This document shows, piece after piece, positions 24,644 through 32,074 of a stretch of 64,000 nucleotides of DNA (position 1 is its first letter; the number at the start of each line of letters is the position of its first letter). The notes below the pieces were generated by a model. The model made no database searches and was not told the origin of the DNA. It saw only the letters and a list, made by a program, of their open reading frames with translations. Origin of the DNA: Fumia xinanensis (GTDB lineage: Bacteria; Bacillota; Clostridia; Oscillospirales; Ruminococcaceae). The stretch lies in the NCBI RefSeq assembly GCF_014384905.1, contig NZ_JACRSV010000002.1, forward strand, positions 62,001 to 126,000, read 5' to 3'. Both the position numbers and the translations under genes were made by a program.

Positions 24644-24672
24644 TTGACTTTGACATTCCTTGACGGTACAAT
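24644..24672 (+). promoter_or_regulatory. Promoter of the DUF1292 gene
   Basis: TTGACT (24644-24649), 17 bases, TACAAT (24667-24672). It is divergent from the orphan-unit promoter about 100 bases away. Confidence 0.75.
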
Positions 24673-24725
24673 GAAAACGATAGCCAAAAATTAACAATAT
24701 GACAAAAAGAATTTTGGAGGGCATT

Positions 24726-25055
24726 ATGGCTGATAGATTTGATGAGGCGAACCTGTATACTTTGGTCGACGAAGAAGGTGTGGAACAGACCTTTGAGATG
24801 CTGGATGCGATGGAAGTGGACGACAAACGGTATTTCGCTTTGATGCCTGTGTACGATGATCCGCAGGAACAGCTGGAAGCGGACGGCGAACTGGTCATTC
24901 TTACATCAGAAATCATCAACGGCGAGGAAATGATGGCGTCTATTGACGATGATGATGAATATGAGCGTATCGGCAATATGTTCATCGACCGTTTGAATGC
25001 GATTTTCGACGACGAATACGAGGACGAAGTGGAAGATCCCGACGTGGAAGAATAA
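24726..25055 (+). CDS. DUF1292 protein
   Basis: A 109-residue very acidic cytosolic protein of the DUF1292 (YrzB-like) family. It contains the family strand pattern (NLYTLVDEEGVEQTFEMLDAMEVDDKRYFALMPV, with the YFALMP core) followed by ILTSEI and an Asp/Glu-rich C-terminus. The family's function is unknown; it often lies near yrrK/mltG in Firmicutes. The start at 24726 follows TTTTGGAGGG. Confidence 0.88.
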   Translation: MADRFDEANLYTLVDEEGVEQTFEMLDAMEVDDKRYFALMPVYDDPQEQLEADGELVILTSEIINGEEMMASIDDDDEYERIGNMFIDRLNAIFDDEYEDEVEDPDVEE

Positions 25056-25081
25056 TCCATCGTCTTTTTGAACGAAAAAAC

Positions 25082-25110
25082 TTGATTTTTTACAGACTCT
25101 TTGGTATACT
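25082..25110 (+). promoter_or_regulatory. Promoter of the 6S RNA
   Basis: TTGATT (25082-25087), 17 bases, TATACT (25105-25110), giving a start near 25117. Confidence 0.75.
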
Positions 25111-25116
25111 AAGTGC

Positions 25117-25335
25117 AGATAAAATTTTCTGCCTTGTTCGAGTATGTTACAGCATTTTATAAATCCAACACTTATAATAAGGGAATTCTGCTCCTGGCGC
25201 GGATTGCAGACCTCCCGGCCGGATATTATGGTCCGGTTGGACGAAGGGAGCGCGATGTGTCGGGGGGAATACCCACCTGCTGAAAGGCGGGTTTATGTTG
25301 CTGTGCGACGGCAAGGTGGAGTATTTTTAAAAGAT
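25117..25335 (+). ncRNA. ssrS: 6S RNA (ssrS/bsrA-type)
   Basis: About 200 bases with no convincing gene fold into a rod. CCTTG (25132-25136) pairs with CAAGG (25312-25316), ACAGCA (25149-25154) with TGCTGT (25299-25304), and an apical stem forms between 25215-25223 and 25232-25240 (CCGGCCGGA with TCCGGTTGG). A large central bubble lies between them, and the 3' side of it carries a hairpin (ACCCACCTG...CGGGTT) as in known 6S RNAs. 6S RNA mimics an open promoter and sequesters the housekeeping polymerase. The next gene is tcdA; in Bacillus subtilis the 6S gene bsrA likewise lies beside yrvM (tcdA). Exact ends are uncertain. Confidence 0.72.
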
Positions 25336-25356
25336 CCTGCTTCAAAACAGGTGAAG

Positions 25357-25388
25357 TCCCCCGCTTTTATAGGCGGGGGATGTTTTTT
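25357..25388 (+). terminator. Terminator of the 6S RNA unit
   Basis: TCCCCCGC (25357-25364) pairs with GCGGGGGA (25373-25380) and is followed by TGTTTTTTT. Confidence 0.9.
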
Positions 25389-25444
25389 TACGGACAGGCC
25401 CTTGCCTTGGTAGTGGTATTACATAAAACGAAAGGGGAATGGAG

Positions 25445-26170
25445 ATGGAGGATTGGCTGATGCGACAGAGGCTGCTCATCGGGGATGAAGCCTGCCGGAA
25501 ACTGGAGCGGAGTACTGTCGCGGTCATCGGGTTAGGCGGCGTGGGCGGCGCCTGCGTGGAAGCGCTTTGCCGCTGCGGAGTGGGTACTCTTGTCTTAGTG
25601 GACCATGACACTGTGGATCTGACAAACTTGAACCGTCAGCTCATCGCCACCCGAAGCACGATAGGGCTCCAGAAGACCCAAGCTTGCAGGCAACGGGTGC
25701 TGGATATTAATCCTTCCTGCAACGTTATCCGCCTCGACCTGTTTTACGGAGAGGACACCTGGGGGCAGGTGTTCTCGAAAAAACCGGACTACATGATCGA
25801 TTGCATCGACACGGTTACGGCAAAGCTCCATCTAGCGGTGACCTGCAAGGAGCAGAAAGTTCCGCTGTTGATGTGTCTAGGCACTGGAAACCGCTTTGAT
25901 CCTTCCCGTTTTCGCATTGGAGACATCGGGGAGACAGCCCAGTCGGGAGGAGGCTGCGGCCTGGCACGGGTTATGCGCCGAGAGCTGAAAAAACGGGGGA
26001 TAATCCGCCAGCAGGTTTTGTATTCGACAGAACCGGCTTCCAAGACGGTTATTGCAGACGGTGAAACAGGCCGCAATGCGCCGGGGAGCATTTCATTTTG
26101 TCCGCCTGTGGCAGGCTATTTGCTGGCCGGCAAAGCGGTGCAGGATTTACTGGTCGATTCCAGAGAATAA
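25445..26170 (+). CDS. tcdA: tRNA threonylcarbamoyladenosine dehydratase
   Basis: A 241-residue E1-like (ThiF/MoeB fold) enzyme that cyclises t6A37 of tRNA to ct6A using ATP. The nucleotide-binding loop is VIGLGGVGGACVEALCRCG, followed by DHDTVDLTNLNRQ and YMIDCIDTV. The ATP alpha-phosphate-binding and CsdE-interacting parts appear normal (GTGNRFDPSRFRIGDI). The ATG at 25445 is 7 bases after AAAGGGG; one 6 bases upstream is too close. Its place just after 6S RNA matches Bacillus synteny. Confidence 0.93.
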   Translation: MEDWLMRQRLLIGDEACRKLERSTVAVIGLGGVGGACVEALCRCGVGTLVLVDHDTVDLTNLNRQLIATRSTIGLQKTQACRQRVLDINPSCNVIRLDLFYGEDTWGQVFSKKPDYMIDCIDTVTAKLHLAVTCKEQKVPLLMCLGTGNRFDPSRFRIGDIGETAQSGGGCGLARVMRRELKKRGIIRQQVLYSTEPASKTVIADGETGRNAPGSISFCPPVAGYLLAGKAVQDLLVDSRE

Positions 26171-26229
26171 TTTTTTCCAGAAGTTTGGTTTTGAATAATC
26201 TCAACTAAAAAATATTTTTTAGTAATGGG

Positions 26230-26262
26230 AAAAAAGCGGCGCAGGAATTGTGCCGCTTTTTC
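26230..26262 (+). terminator. Terminator of tcdA
   Basis: AAAAAGCGGC-GCA pairs with TG-T-GCCGCTTTTT around GGAAT. Confidence 0.85.
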
Positions 26263-26358
26263 CTATTTTCGGGATATAATTTCCTTTTCCGCGCAAAATA
26301 AAAGTATCTGTACAAAATGCTTGAGGCTGGGGTTTTCAGCTGACGGGGAGGGAAAAGA

Positions 26359-26715
26359 ATGAAAAAGGGAAAAGGATATTTTTATTTTTTGGGTGCAGTG
26401 GCAGGCGCACTCAACGGGCTGTTCGGATCCGGCGGCGGTACAGTGGTCGTCCCCATGCTTCAGGGAGCAGACATCGAATCGAAAAAGTGCCACGCCACAT
26501 CTATTGCCATCATTCTGCCTTTGAGTTTTTTCAGCGCCTTATTTTTGATGAATGGACTGGATTTCAACTGGGGTACCGCTTTTTCTTACCTGCCTCTGGG
26601 TATCGTGGGAGCAGTAATTGGCGCATTTTTGCTGAAAAAAATACCAAACGGCCTGCTTCGCAGGATTTTTGGCGGGATCATCATATTCTCCGCTGTGCGG
26701 CTATGGTTAAAATAA
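26359..26715 (+). CDS. TauE/SafE-family exporter, N-terminal half
   Basis: A 118-residue membrane protein with about four helices. It carries the TauE hallmark GLFGSGGGTVVVPML and ends with the typical IPNGLLRRIFGGIIIFSAVRLWL. Usual TauE/SafE proteins have two such halves in one chain (about 240-270 residues). Here the second half is encoded by the next gene, 22 bases downstream. The family exports sulfite, sulfoacetate or similar sulfur anions; the substrate here is unknown. GGGGAGGGAAAAG precedes the ATG. Confidence 0.85.
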   Translation: MKKGKGYFYFLGAVAGALNGLFGSGGGTVVVPMLQGADIESKKCHATSIAIILPLSFFSALFLMNGLDFNWGTAFSYLPLGIVGAVIGAFLLKKIPNGLLRRIFGGIIIFSAVRLWLK

Positions 26716-26737
26716 ACATTGAGAAAGGGGGAGACCA

Positions 26738-27184
26738 TTGGACTGGCTCATCATTGCGGCGGTATCACTGCTGTCTGGAATTACAGCTTCTATGGGACTG
26801 GGCGGGGGATTTGTCCTGCTCATTTATCTGACGGCCTTTGCTGGAATGCCGCAAATGGAGGCTCAGTGGGTGAATCTCATCTTTTTTTTACCCATCGGTG
26901 CCCTTTCTCTGTGGTTTCACAAGAAAAATAACCTTATTGTAAAAGAGGCAATTTTGCCGTCGGTGCTTACTGGAATTGCCGGAGTGATGGCGGGAGTAGC
27001 AGCGGCAAAACTCTTGGGAAACGAGCGGCTGACAAAAATTTTTGCGGTATTTTTGCTGTTTATTGGTTTAAAGGAACTGTTTTTCCGGGAAAAGAAAGGA
27101 GAAGCGGTTCAGCACACCGAAGAACTAAAGCCGATTCCTCATTTGCTCCATGCCAAAGCTGCAAGCAACCACAAGCACCATTAA
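26738..27184 (+). CDS. TauE/SafE-family exporter, C-terminal half
   Basis: A 148-residue membrane protein starting at TTG after AAAGGGGGAG. It repeats the family motif (SMGLGGGFVLLIYLTAF), then WVNLIFFLPIGALS, four helices and a hydrophilic tail ending in HKHH. With the preceding gene it would make one complete two-lobed transporter. The histidine-rich end could bind a metal. Confidence 0.83.
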   Translation: MDWLIIAAVSLLSGITASMGLGGGFVLLIYLTAFAGMPQMEAQWVNLIFFLPIGALSLWFHKKNNLIVKEAILPSVLTGIAGVMAGVAAAKLLGNERLTKIFAVFLLFIGLKELFFREKKGEAVQHTEELKPIPHLLHAKAASNHKHH

Positions 27185-27247
27185 ATAATTTCCTTGACGA
27201 AGCCAAGGTTAGAGGCTATAATGGTTTCCAAAGGTTTCCAGCAAAAC

Positions 27248-27281
27248 AAAAGGTTTGGAAGCGTGGCTTCCAAACCTTTTT
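27248..27281. terminator. Bidirectional terminator
   Basis: A 15-base perfect stem (AAAAGGTTTGGAAGC, 27248-27262, with 27267-27281) lies between the TauE pair and the convergent LemA-like gene. Confidence 0.92.
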
Positions 27282-27775
27282 CACTGATAATCCGCCTGTA
27301 GGGCAGTGGCCTTCTCGTATCCCAGCAACTTGCTTACGGGGAAAAAGAGGGGCGATGCAATTTTATTGTTGTACTCCTCCACCAGGCTATTGTACCGGTT
27401 GATTGCGGAATTTAAGTTCTGTTCGCTGTTGACGACCCGGAGCTGAATTTCCTGATACCGGGTATCTTGAATGTTATAAGCGCTGAGTGTACTTCGTATC
27501 GATTCCGAATCAATCGCCGCATCCTCGGATACCGGATCTCCCCCAGCGGATGCATAGGAAACGGTGTCGGTGTTTTTTTGAGTGTATTCTGTATAGTAGT
27601 CGAGCAGAACGTTATCTGCTTCCCGGCGGGCAGTATAAGCACTTTGTATCCTGCCGGTGGCTAACTCCATCTGCTTTTCCAGGTTGTTGAGTTGAAAATA
27701 ATGGTCGGCGGACAAAATTCCGTAAACCGTTACGACACAGACAATGAGAACAAATAATATGGCGTGTTTCTTCAA
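27281..27775 (-). CDS. LemA-like membrane-anchored protein
   Basis: A 164-residue protein with one N-terminal membrane helix (KHAILFVLIVCVVTVYGILS) and a long helical outer domain. The C-terminus (SAINRYNSLVEEYNNKI...LLGYEKATALQA) matches the end of LemA proteins. The usual LemA RADLIPNLV segment is absent, so it is a divergent member. TTG at 27775 is the likely start because GGAGG lies 7 bases upstream. The longer open frame upstream crosses the neighbouring promoter region. Confidence 0.65.
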   Translation of the reverse strand: MKKHAILFVLIVCVVTVYGILSADHYFQLNNLEKQMELATGRIQSAYTARREADNVLLDYYTEYTQKNTDTVSYASAGGDPVSEDAAIDSESIRSTLSAYNIQDTRYQEIQLRVVNSEQNLNSAINRYNSLVEEYNNKIASPLFFPVSKLLGYEKATALQADYQ

Positions 27776-27923
27776 GGCATTACCTCCATCCCGCGTAATG
27801 TGGGATTGTTCTACGCATTTGGAAATTATATTACAAATTTTATGAAAAATCAAGAAATTTGCCATTACATATTGGTTACATTTGTTGTTACCTTTTTCGT
27901 TTACGGTTTGATAGGAGAAGTTC

Positions 27924-29267
27924 ATGAACAATACATTTTATTCTGCGGGCATGACTCTGCCACGTTCTTTTCGAATGCGGCAGTTGGAAAAACTGAAAAC
28001 GGTATTGTTGGATTATGAAGAGGATCTTTACAATGCGCTTCAACTAGATTTGGGGAAATCCAAGTTTGAGAGCTGGGAAACTGAGATTGGCCCTGTGGTT
28101 CAGGAAATTTGTTATGCCCAGAGGCATCTGAAAAGTTGGATGAAACCCCGGGGTGCAGCAACATCGATTCTCCATTTCCCATCCAGCGGAAAAATCATTC
28201 CCGAACCCTATGGAACGGTGCTCATTTTCTCCCCCTGGAATTATCCGGTTCAGTTGACTCTAGCGCCGCTTACAGCAGCTATTGCAGCGGGAAACTGTGC
28301 TGTGATTTCCCTGCCCCCTGCCAGTGTTCACACTTCTCAGGTACTGGAAAAGCTCCTGGCAGACGCTTTTGCAGAGGAACACGTCCGCACCTATCTGGGA
28401 GACATCCCGACGAATACTGAACTGCTCAAGGAGCCTTTTGACTACATCTTTTTTACTGGCAGCCCTCGAGTGGGAAAAATCGTTATGGAAGCGGCTGCAA
28501 AAAATCTGACGCCGGTTACGTTGGAACTGGGGGGCAAAAGTCCCTGCATCGTAGACAGGACAGCGGATATCGGGTTAGCGGCTCGGCGCATTGTTTGGGG
28601 CAAATGCCTAAACAGTGGGCAGACCTGTGTAGCCCCTGACTATATCCTGGCAGAGGAGCCTATCAAGGGAAGACTTTGCTCTGCCCTGGGGCAGGAATAC
28701 AAAAAACTTTATGGGGATAACCCGTTAAACAATCCCGATTACCCGGCAATTATCAATGAGCACCATTTCGACCGGCTCTGTGCTCTGCTGGAGGGACAGA
28801 AAATTGTCAGCGGAGGCAGGTATGACCGACAAAAACGGAAAATAGAACTGACGATTATCGATGATCCGGATTTGCACAGTCCAGTCATGGAAGAGGAAAT
28901 TTTTGGGCCGATTCTGCCGATTATTCCCTATGAGACTCTGGACGATGTAAAGAGTTTTGTGTGCAGCCGTCCAAAACCGTTGGCATTATACCTGTTTACC
29001 CATTCGGAGGACACGGAGCGGAGAATTATGGAGGAAATTTCCTTTGGAGGCGGAAGTGTCAACGACACCATTGTCCATCTGGTGAACCACGGCCTGCCCT
29101 TCGGCGGCGTGGGAAACAGCGGCATGGGACGATATCATGGCAAGTACGGTTTTGATACCTTTACCCATTACAAAGGGGTGCTGAAAAAGGGCAATTGGCT
29201 GGATTTGCCGGTGCGCTACCCGCCTTATGAGGGAAAATTGAGCCTGCTGAAAAAGCTGATGAAGTGA
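27924..29267 (+). CDS. Aldehyde dehydrogenase (ALDH3-like)
   Basis: A 447-residue NAD(P)-dependent aldehyde dehydrogenase of the short class that includes ALDH3 and YwdH-type enzymes. It has the substrate-channel SPWNYPVQLTLAPL, nucleotide-binding FTGSPRVGK, general base Glu201 in LELGGKSP, catalytic Cys235 in SGQTC, and EEEIFGPILPI. It oxidises fatty or aromatic aldehydes. ATAGGAGAAG precedes the ATG. It is divergent from the LemA-like gene and is a monocistronic unit with a strong terminator. Confidence 0.93.
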   Translation: MNNTFYSAGMTLPRSFRMRQLEKLKTVLLDYEEDLYNALQLDLGKSKFESWETEIGPVVQEICYAQRHLKSWMKPRGAATSILHFPSSGKIIPEPYGTVLIFSPWNYPVQLTLAPLTAAIAAGNCAVISLPPASVHTSQVLEKLLADAFAEEHVRTYLGDIPTNTELLKEPFDYIFFTGSPRVGKIVMEAAAKNLTPVTLELGGKSPCIVDRTADIGLAARRIVWGKCLNSGQTCVAPDYILAEEPIKGRLCSALGQEYKKLYGDNPLNNPDYPAIINEHHFDRLCALLEGQKIVSGGRYDRQKRKIELTIIDDPDLHSPVMEEEIFGPILPIIPYETLDDVKSFVCSRPKPLALYLFTHSEDTERRIMEEISFGGGSVNDTIVHLVNHGLPFGGVGNSGMGRYHGKYGFDTFTHYKGVLKKGNWLDLPVRYPPYEGKLSLLKKLMK

Positions 29268-29268
29268 A

Positions 29269-29300
29269 CAAAAGGCCTGCTCAAAAAAGCAGGCCTTTTG
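29269..29300 (+). terminator. Terminator of the aldehyde dehydrogenase gene
   Basis: CAAAAGGCCTGCT pairs with AGCAGGCCTTTTG. Confidence 0.88.
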
Positions 29301-29313
29301 TTGCGCGTATACG

Positions 29314-29343
29314 AAAAGGCCGGAGCATTTGCCCCGGCCTTTT
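29314..29343 (-). terminator. Terminator of the serpin gene
   Basis: AAAAGGCCGG-GC and GC-CCGGCCTTTT form a stem around ATTT. It is 52 bases beyond the serpin stop on the minus strand. Confidence 0.75.
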
Positions 29344-29394
29344 CGCTCTCCTAATCTCCCATATCCCGTAAAGGGAAAGCAAAATCAGCGTAAT

Positions 29395-30693
29395 TTATTT
29401 TTGGGTGGGGTCGTTTATGACACCCATAAACATTACGACACCGTTGCGGTCGGTGATGGTGAAGATAAAGGGTCTGTCCAGAATCATTTCCGCCCGGTCA
29501 ACAGGGAGGGCAGAACCAGCCATGCCAATTTCAGTAAAAGCTGAAGCTTCTACGCCGTTTTCATCGATAGCCACGTGGGTCTGCTGCTTGACCTCGGAAA
29601 TATAGAGACCTTTGTCGCTGGAAATGCCGGAAAAATTAGCAGTTTCTTTAAAGGCTTTCTTCACGCCCAGGGATTTGAGGGCGCCGCCCAAGTCAATGTC
29701 AGTATTGAAGTTGAATTTGGGCAGTTTGAAGGTGACCATGCCGCTTTTGGGTTCTCCGCCGCTGAGCAAATCAGAGGCTTTATCGGCAGTAAGCAGTAAA
29801 TCATCGGTTTTGACGCCTTTATCCGGCAGGATGAAATTCATTGCGCCGCCATTTTTCAGTCCAAGAGATGCTGCTGTGTAATTTTTTCCTTTTACAAAGC
29901 CATGGGAGCTAAAGACTTGATTCATGAAATCGCATTGGACAGTGGAACCGTCTGCTTTATAGAAGGTATCCTTCTTAGTGGCTGTTTCATTGAACTTATT
30001 GACCCACTGATCTTTAAAATACACCGTGTTGATGATGGACATACAAAGTTCTTTGTCAACTTCCATCTTTGGAGCCAAAGTGCCGTTTGTGTTTTCCGCA
30101 ATCCACTGTCCCATGAGCTCGCCAGTCTTTTTGTCGGCGAAGTCCACGTTGAAGAGAGAAGCGTAAAATTGGCCGGTGGCGGTATCCAGATAGTTTTGGT
30201 TAAAAGTCATATCATCGCTGAGCCAAAGGGAATTGGCGATTTTCAGCTTGCCCATATCATTTTCCAGATACATCCGGCGGAAAAGGTTGGCATTCTGGGC
30301 AGCTAAGTAAGACACGCCTTTTTTGCTGTCGATGCCCAGTGCCTTTAAAAGCTCCTGCTGGGTATCCCCATTGGAGCCGACAGTGGCAAGAGACAAGGCC
30401 ATGTATGCGCTGATAGGAGAATAAGTGTAGTTTTCCGACTGCCGTCTCAGTACCTTGGAAGAAGATTTGGCGGCAAAGTCATTGAGCGAACTGATAAACG
30501 TTTCGTCGACCGGGTTGCTTTCGCAAATGGCAGCCTTGGCCTCATAGTCGTCATAGGCGACAGCAGCGGGATATTCGGGAGTGCCTTTCTGTTCCGGGAC
30601 AGGAACCTTTTCCCCGGCGGAGAAAACCTGGCCGGCCGCTAGAGTAACGCAGGCGGCGCATGCGATGATTGCGAACAGTATTTTTTTTGTCAT
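29395..30693 (-). CDS. Secreted serpin (serine protease inhibitor)
   Basis: A 432-residue protein with a signal peptide (residues 1-26, cleavage near VFSA) and a full serpin fold. Recognisable parts are NYTYSPISAYMALSLATVGSNGDT, NTVYFKDQWVNKF, the breach/hinge VAIDENGVEASAFTEI and the C-terminal DRPFIFTITDRNGVVMFMGVI. Counting 17 residues from the hinge Glu places P1 in the small-residue stretch GMAGSAL, which suggests an elastase- or subtilisin-like target. The loop is a few residues longer than in antitrypsin, so the exact bond is uncertain. Gut bacteria use secreted serpins against host or competitor proteases. A good AGGAGCGA lies before the ATG. Confidence 0.92.
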   Translation of the reverse strand: MTKKILFAIIACAACVTLAAGQVFSAGEKVPVPEQKGTPEYPAAVAYDDYEAKAAICESNPVDETFISSLNDFAAKSSSKVLRRQSENYTYSPISAYMALSLATVGSNGDTQQELLKALGIDSKKGVSYLAAQNANLFRRMYLENDMGKLKIANSLWLSDDMTFNQNYLDTATGQFYASLFNVDFADKKTGELMGQWIAENTNGTLAPKMEVDKELCMSIINTVYFKDQWVNKFNETATKKDTFYKADGSTVQCDFMNQVFSSHGFVKGKNYTAASLGLKNGGAMNFILPDKGVKTDDLLLTADKASDLLSGGEPKSGMVTFKLPKFNFNTDIDLGGALKSLGVKKAFKETANFSGISSDKGLYISEVKQQTHVAIDENGVEASAFTEIGMAGSALPVDRAEMILDRPFIFTITDRNGVVMFMGVINDPTQK

Positions 30694-31112
30694 GGCAATC
30701 GCTCCTTTCTGGTTTGTAATAAATAAAGATAGACGTATTTAGCGACAGGTAACATCTCTATTAAAAAGACACACAGCCAATCTAAAAAGTTGCAATAGCA
30801 AATAACTTTTTCCCAATTTTTATATTGATAAAAAATATTTTTAATTTTCTTCTGCTCTTTTTATATACATAGAGTGTAAAAAACAACTGGTTTTGTTTCA
30901 TTGACAATAAAAAATTTACAGATTCTGGTGATATTTTATTCACAGACATTAAAATGATGATTTGTCTTTTTCTACCCAATAGCGGGTAATGTACGGAAAA
31001 TTATGACACGAATTTATCAAAAATAGGAAGTTATTTTAAAACTTTTTGGATGGAATGGGTGTCTATCTCTCATAGAAAAGCCGGTTTTGATAGGATTGTA
31101 ACCGGAATTTCA
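30694..31112. other. AT-rich intergenic region
   Basis: About 420 bases between divergent units. A weak dyad (CCGGTT with AACCGG, 31081-31105) is present. I see no gene, RNA or repeat that I can support. Confidence 0.4.
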
Positions 31113-31141
31113 TTGTTTTGTGAAGTGCGGTGTGCTATACT
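31113..31141 (+). promoter_or_regulatory. Promoter of the MacB-type ABC operon
   Basis: TTGTTT (31113-31118), 17 bases, TATACT (31136-31141) with an extended TGC before the -10. Confidence 0.65.
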
Positions 31142-31266
31142 CACAGTATGCGGCGGGCTTAAAAAGATAAATGCCCGCAGTTTGATTGATACCAATACTT
31201 TGTAAGGAGGCTGGGAGAAACTCGACATGACCGCAGCTCTTTATGACAAAAGTTAGGAGAACGACA

Positions 31267-31995
31267 ATGAGTCTTATTTGCGTCAAAGATATCCGAAAAG
31301 TCTACCATCTGGGGACGGAAAAAGTCGTTGCCTTAAACCGCATCAACCTTTCCATCGAACAAGGGGAAATCTGCTGTATCCTTGGTACTTCCGGTTCGGG
31401 AAAATCCACCCTTCTAAACATTATGGCGGGCCTTGAGAAGCCATCTCGGGGAAGCGTCTTTATTGATGGGGTGGATATCGCCAAACTCAGTGAACGGCAG
31501 TTGGCGGTTTTCAGGCAGAAAAACATCGGATTTATCTTTCAGTCTTATAACCTGATGCCCACCCTGACGGCGGTGGAAAACGTGGCCATGCCCTTGATGT
31601 TTAAAGGAATTGGTAAGAAAAGCAGAAACGGGCAGGCCGTAAAGATGCTCAAAGCGGTGAAACTTGGAAACCGGATGCACCACAAGCCCACCCAGATGTC
31701 CGGCGGTCAGCAGCAGCGTGTTGGCATCGCAAGGGCTTTTGTAGCCCATCCAAAAATCGTCTTTGCCGACGAGCCAACCGGAAACCTGGACAGCAAGACC
31801 ACCATCGAAGTCATGGAGATGATTGTGGGCCTCGCCCGCAAGCATCACGAGACGCTGATCCTCGTCACCCACGACCGGGAGATCGCCCAATACGCCGACC
31901 GGATCGTTCACCTCTTAGACGGCAACATCAAAAGCGACAAGGCAAATGAGGCGCTTTTTGTCCCCGGCGAGCAGCCGCAGGAATCAGCGGGATAA
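31267..31995 (+). CDS. ABC transporter ATPase, MacB/LolD type
   Basis: A 242-residue ATPase. Walker A is GTSGSGKST, the Q-loop is FIFQSYNLMP, the signature is MSGGQQQRVGIARAF, Walker B is IVFADEPTGNLDSKT and the switch is LVTHD. It belongs to the mechanotransmission group (MacB, LolD, FtsE), which powers periplasmic or surface machinery rather than ordinary import. The start at 31267 follows AGGAGAACGACA; an upstream in-frame ATG lacks a site. It is the first gene of a three-gene unit. Confidence 0.93.
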   Translation: MSLICVKDIRKVYHLGTEKVVALNRINLSIEQGEICCILGTSGSGKSTLLNIMAGLEKPSRGSVFIDGVDIAKLSERQLAVFRQKNIGFIFQSYNLMPTLTAVENVAMPLMFKGIGKKSRNGQAVKMLKAVKLGNRMHHKPTQMSGGQQQRVGIARAFVAHPKIVFADEPTGNLDSKTTIEVMEMIVGLARKHHETLILVTHDREIAQYADRIVHLLDGNIKSDKANEALFVPGEQPQESAG

Positions 31996-32074
31996 TATGC
32001 AGGCTTAGCACACGGCCATCACAGCCAGTTTCAAGGGCGGCCGTTTATCAAAAATATACCTAAGGAGAAGGACA

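Noticed and set aside
25144..25413. An 89-codon open frame between DUF1292 and tcdA
   Set aside because: It lacks a ribosome binding site, reads through a terminator hairpin, and the same bases fold as 6S RNA.
30782..30979. A 65-codon Lys/Ile/Phe-rich frame upstream of the serpin
   Set aside because: It reflects AT-rich intergenic sequence, with no ribosome binding site or family pattern.
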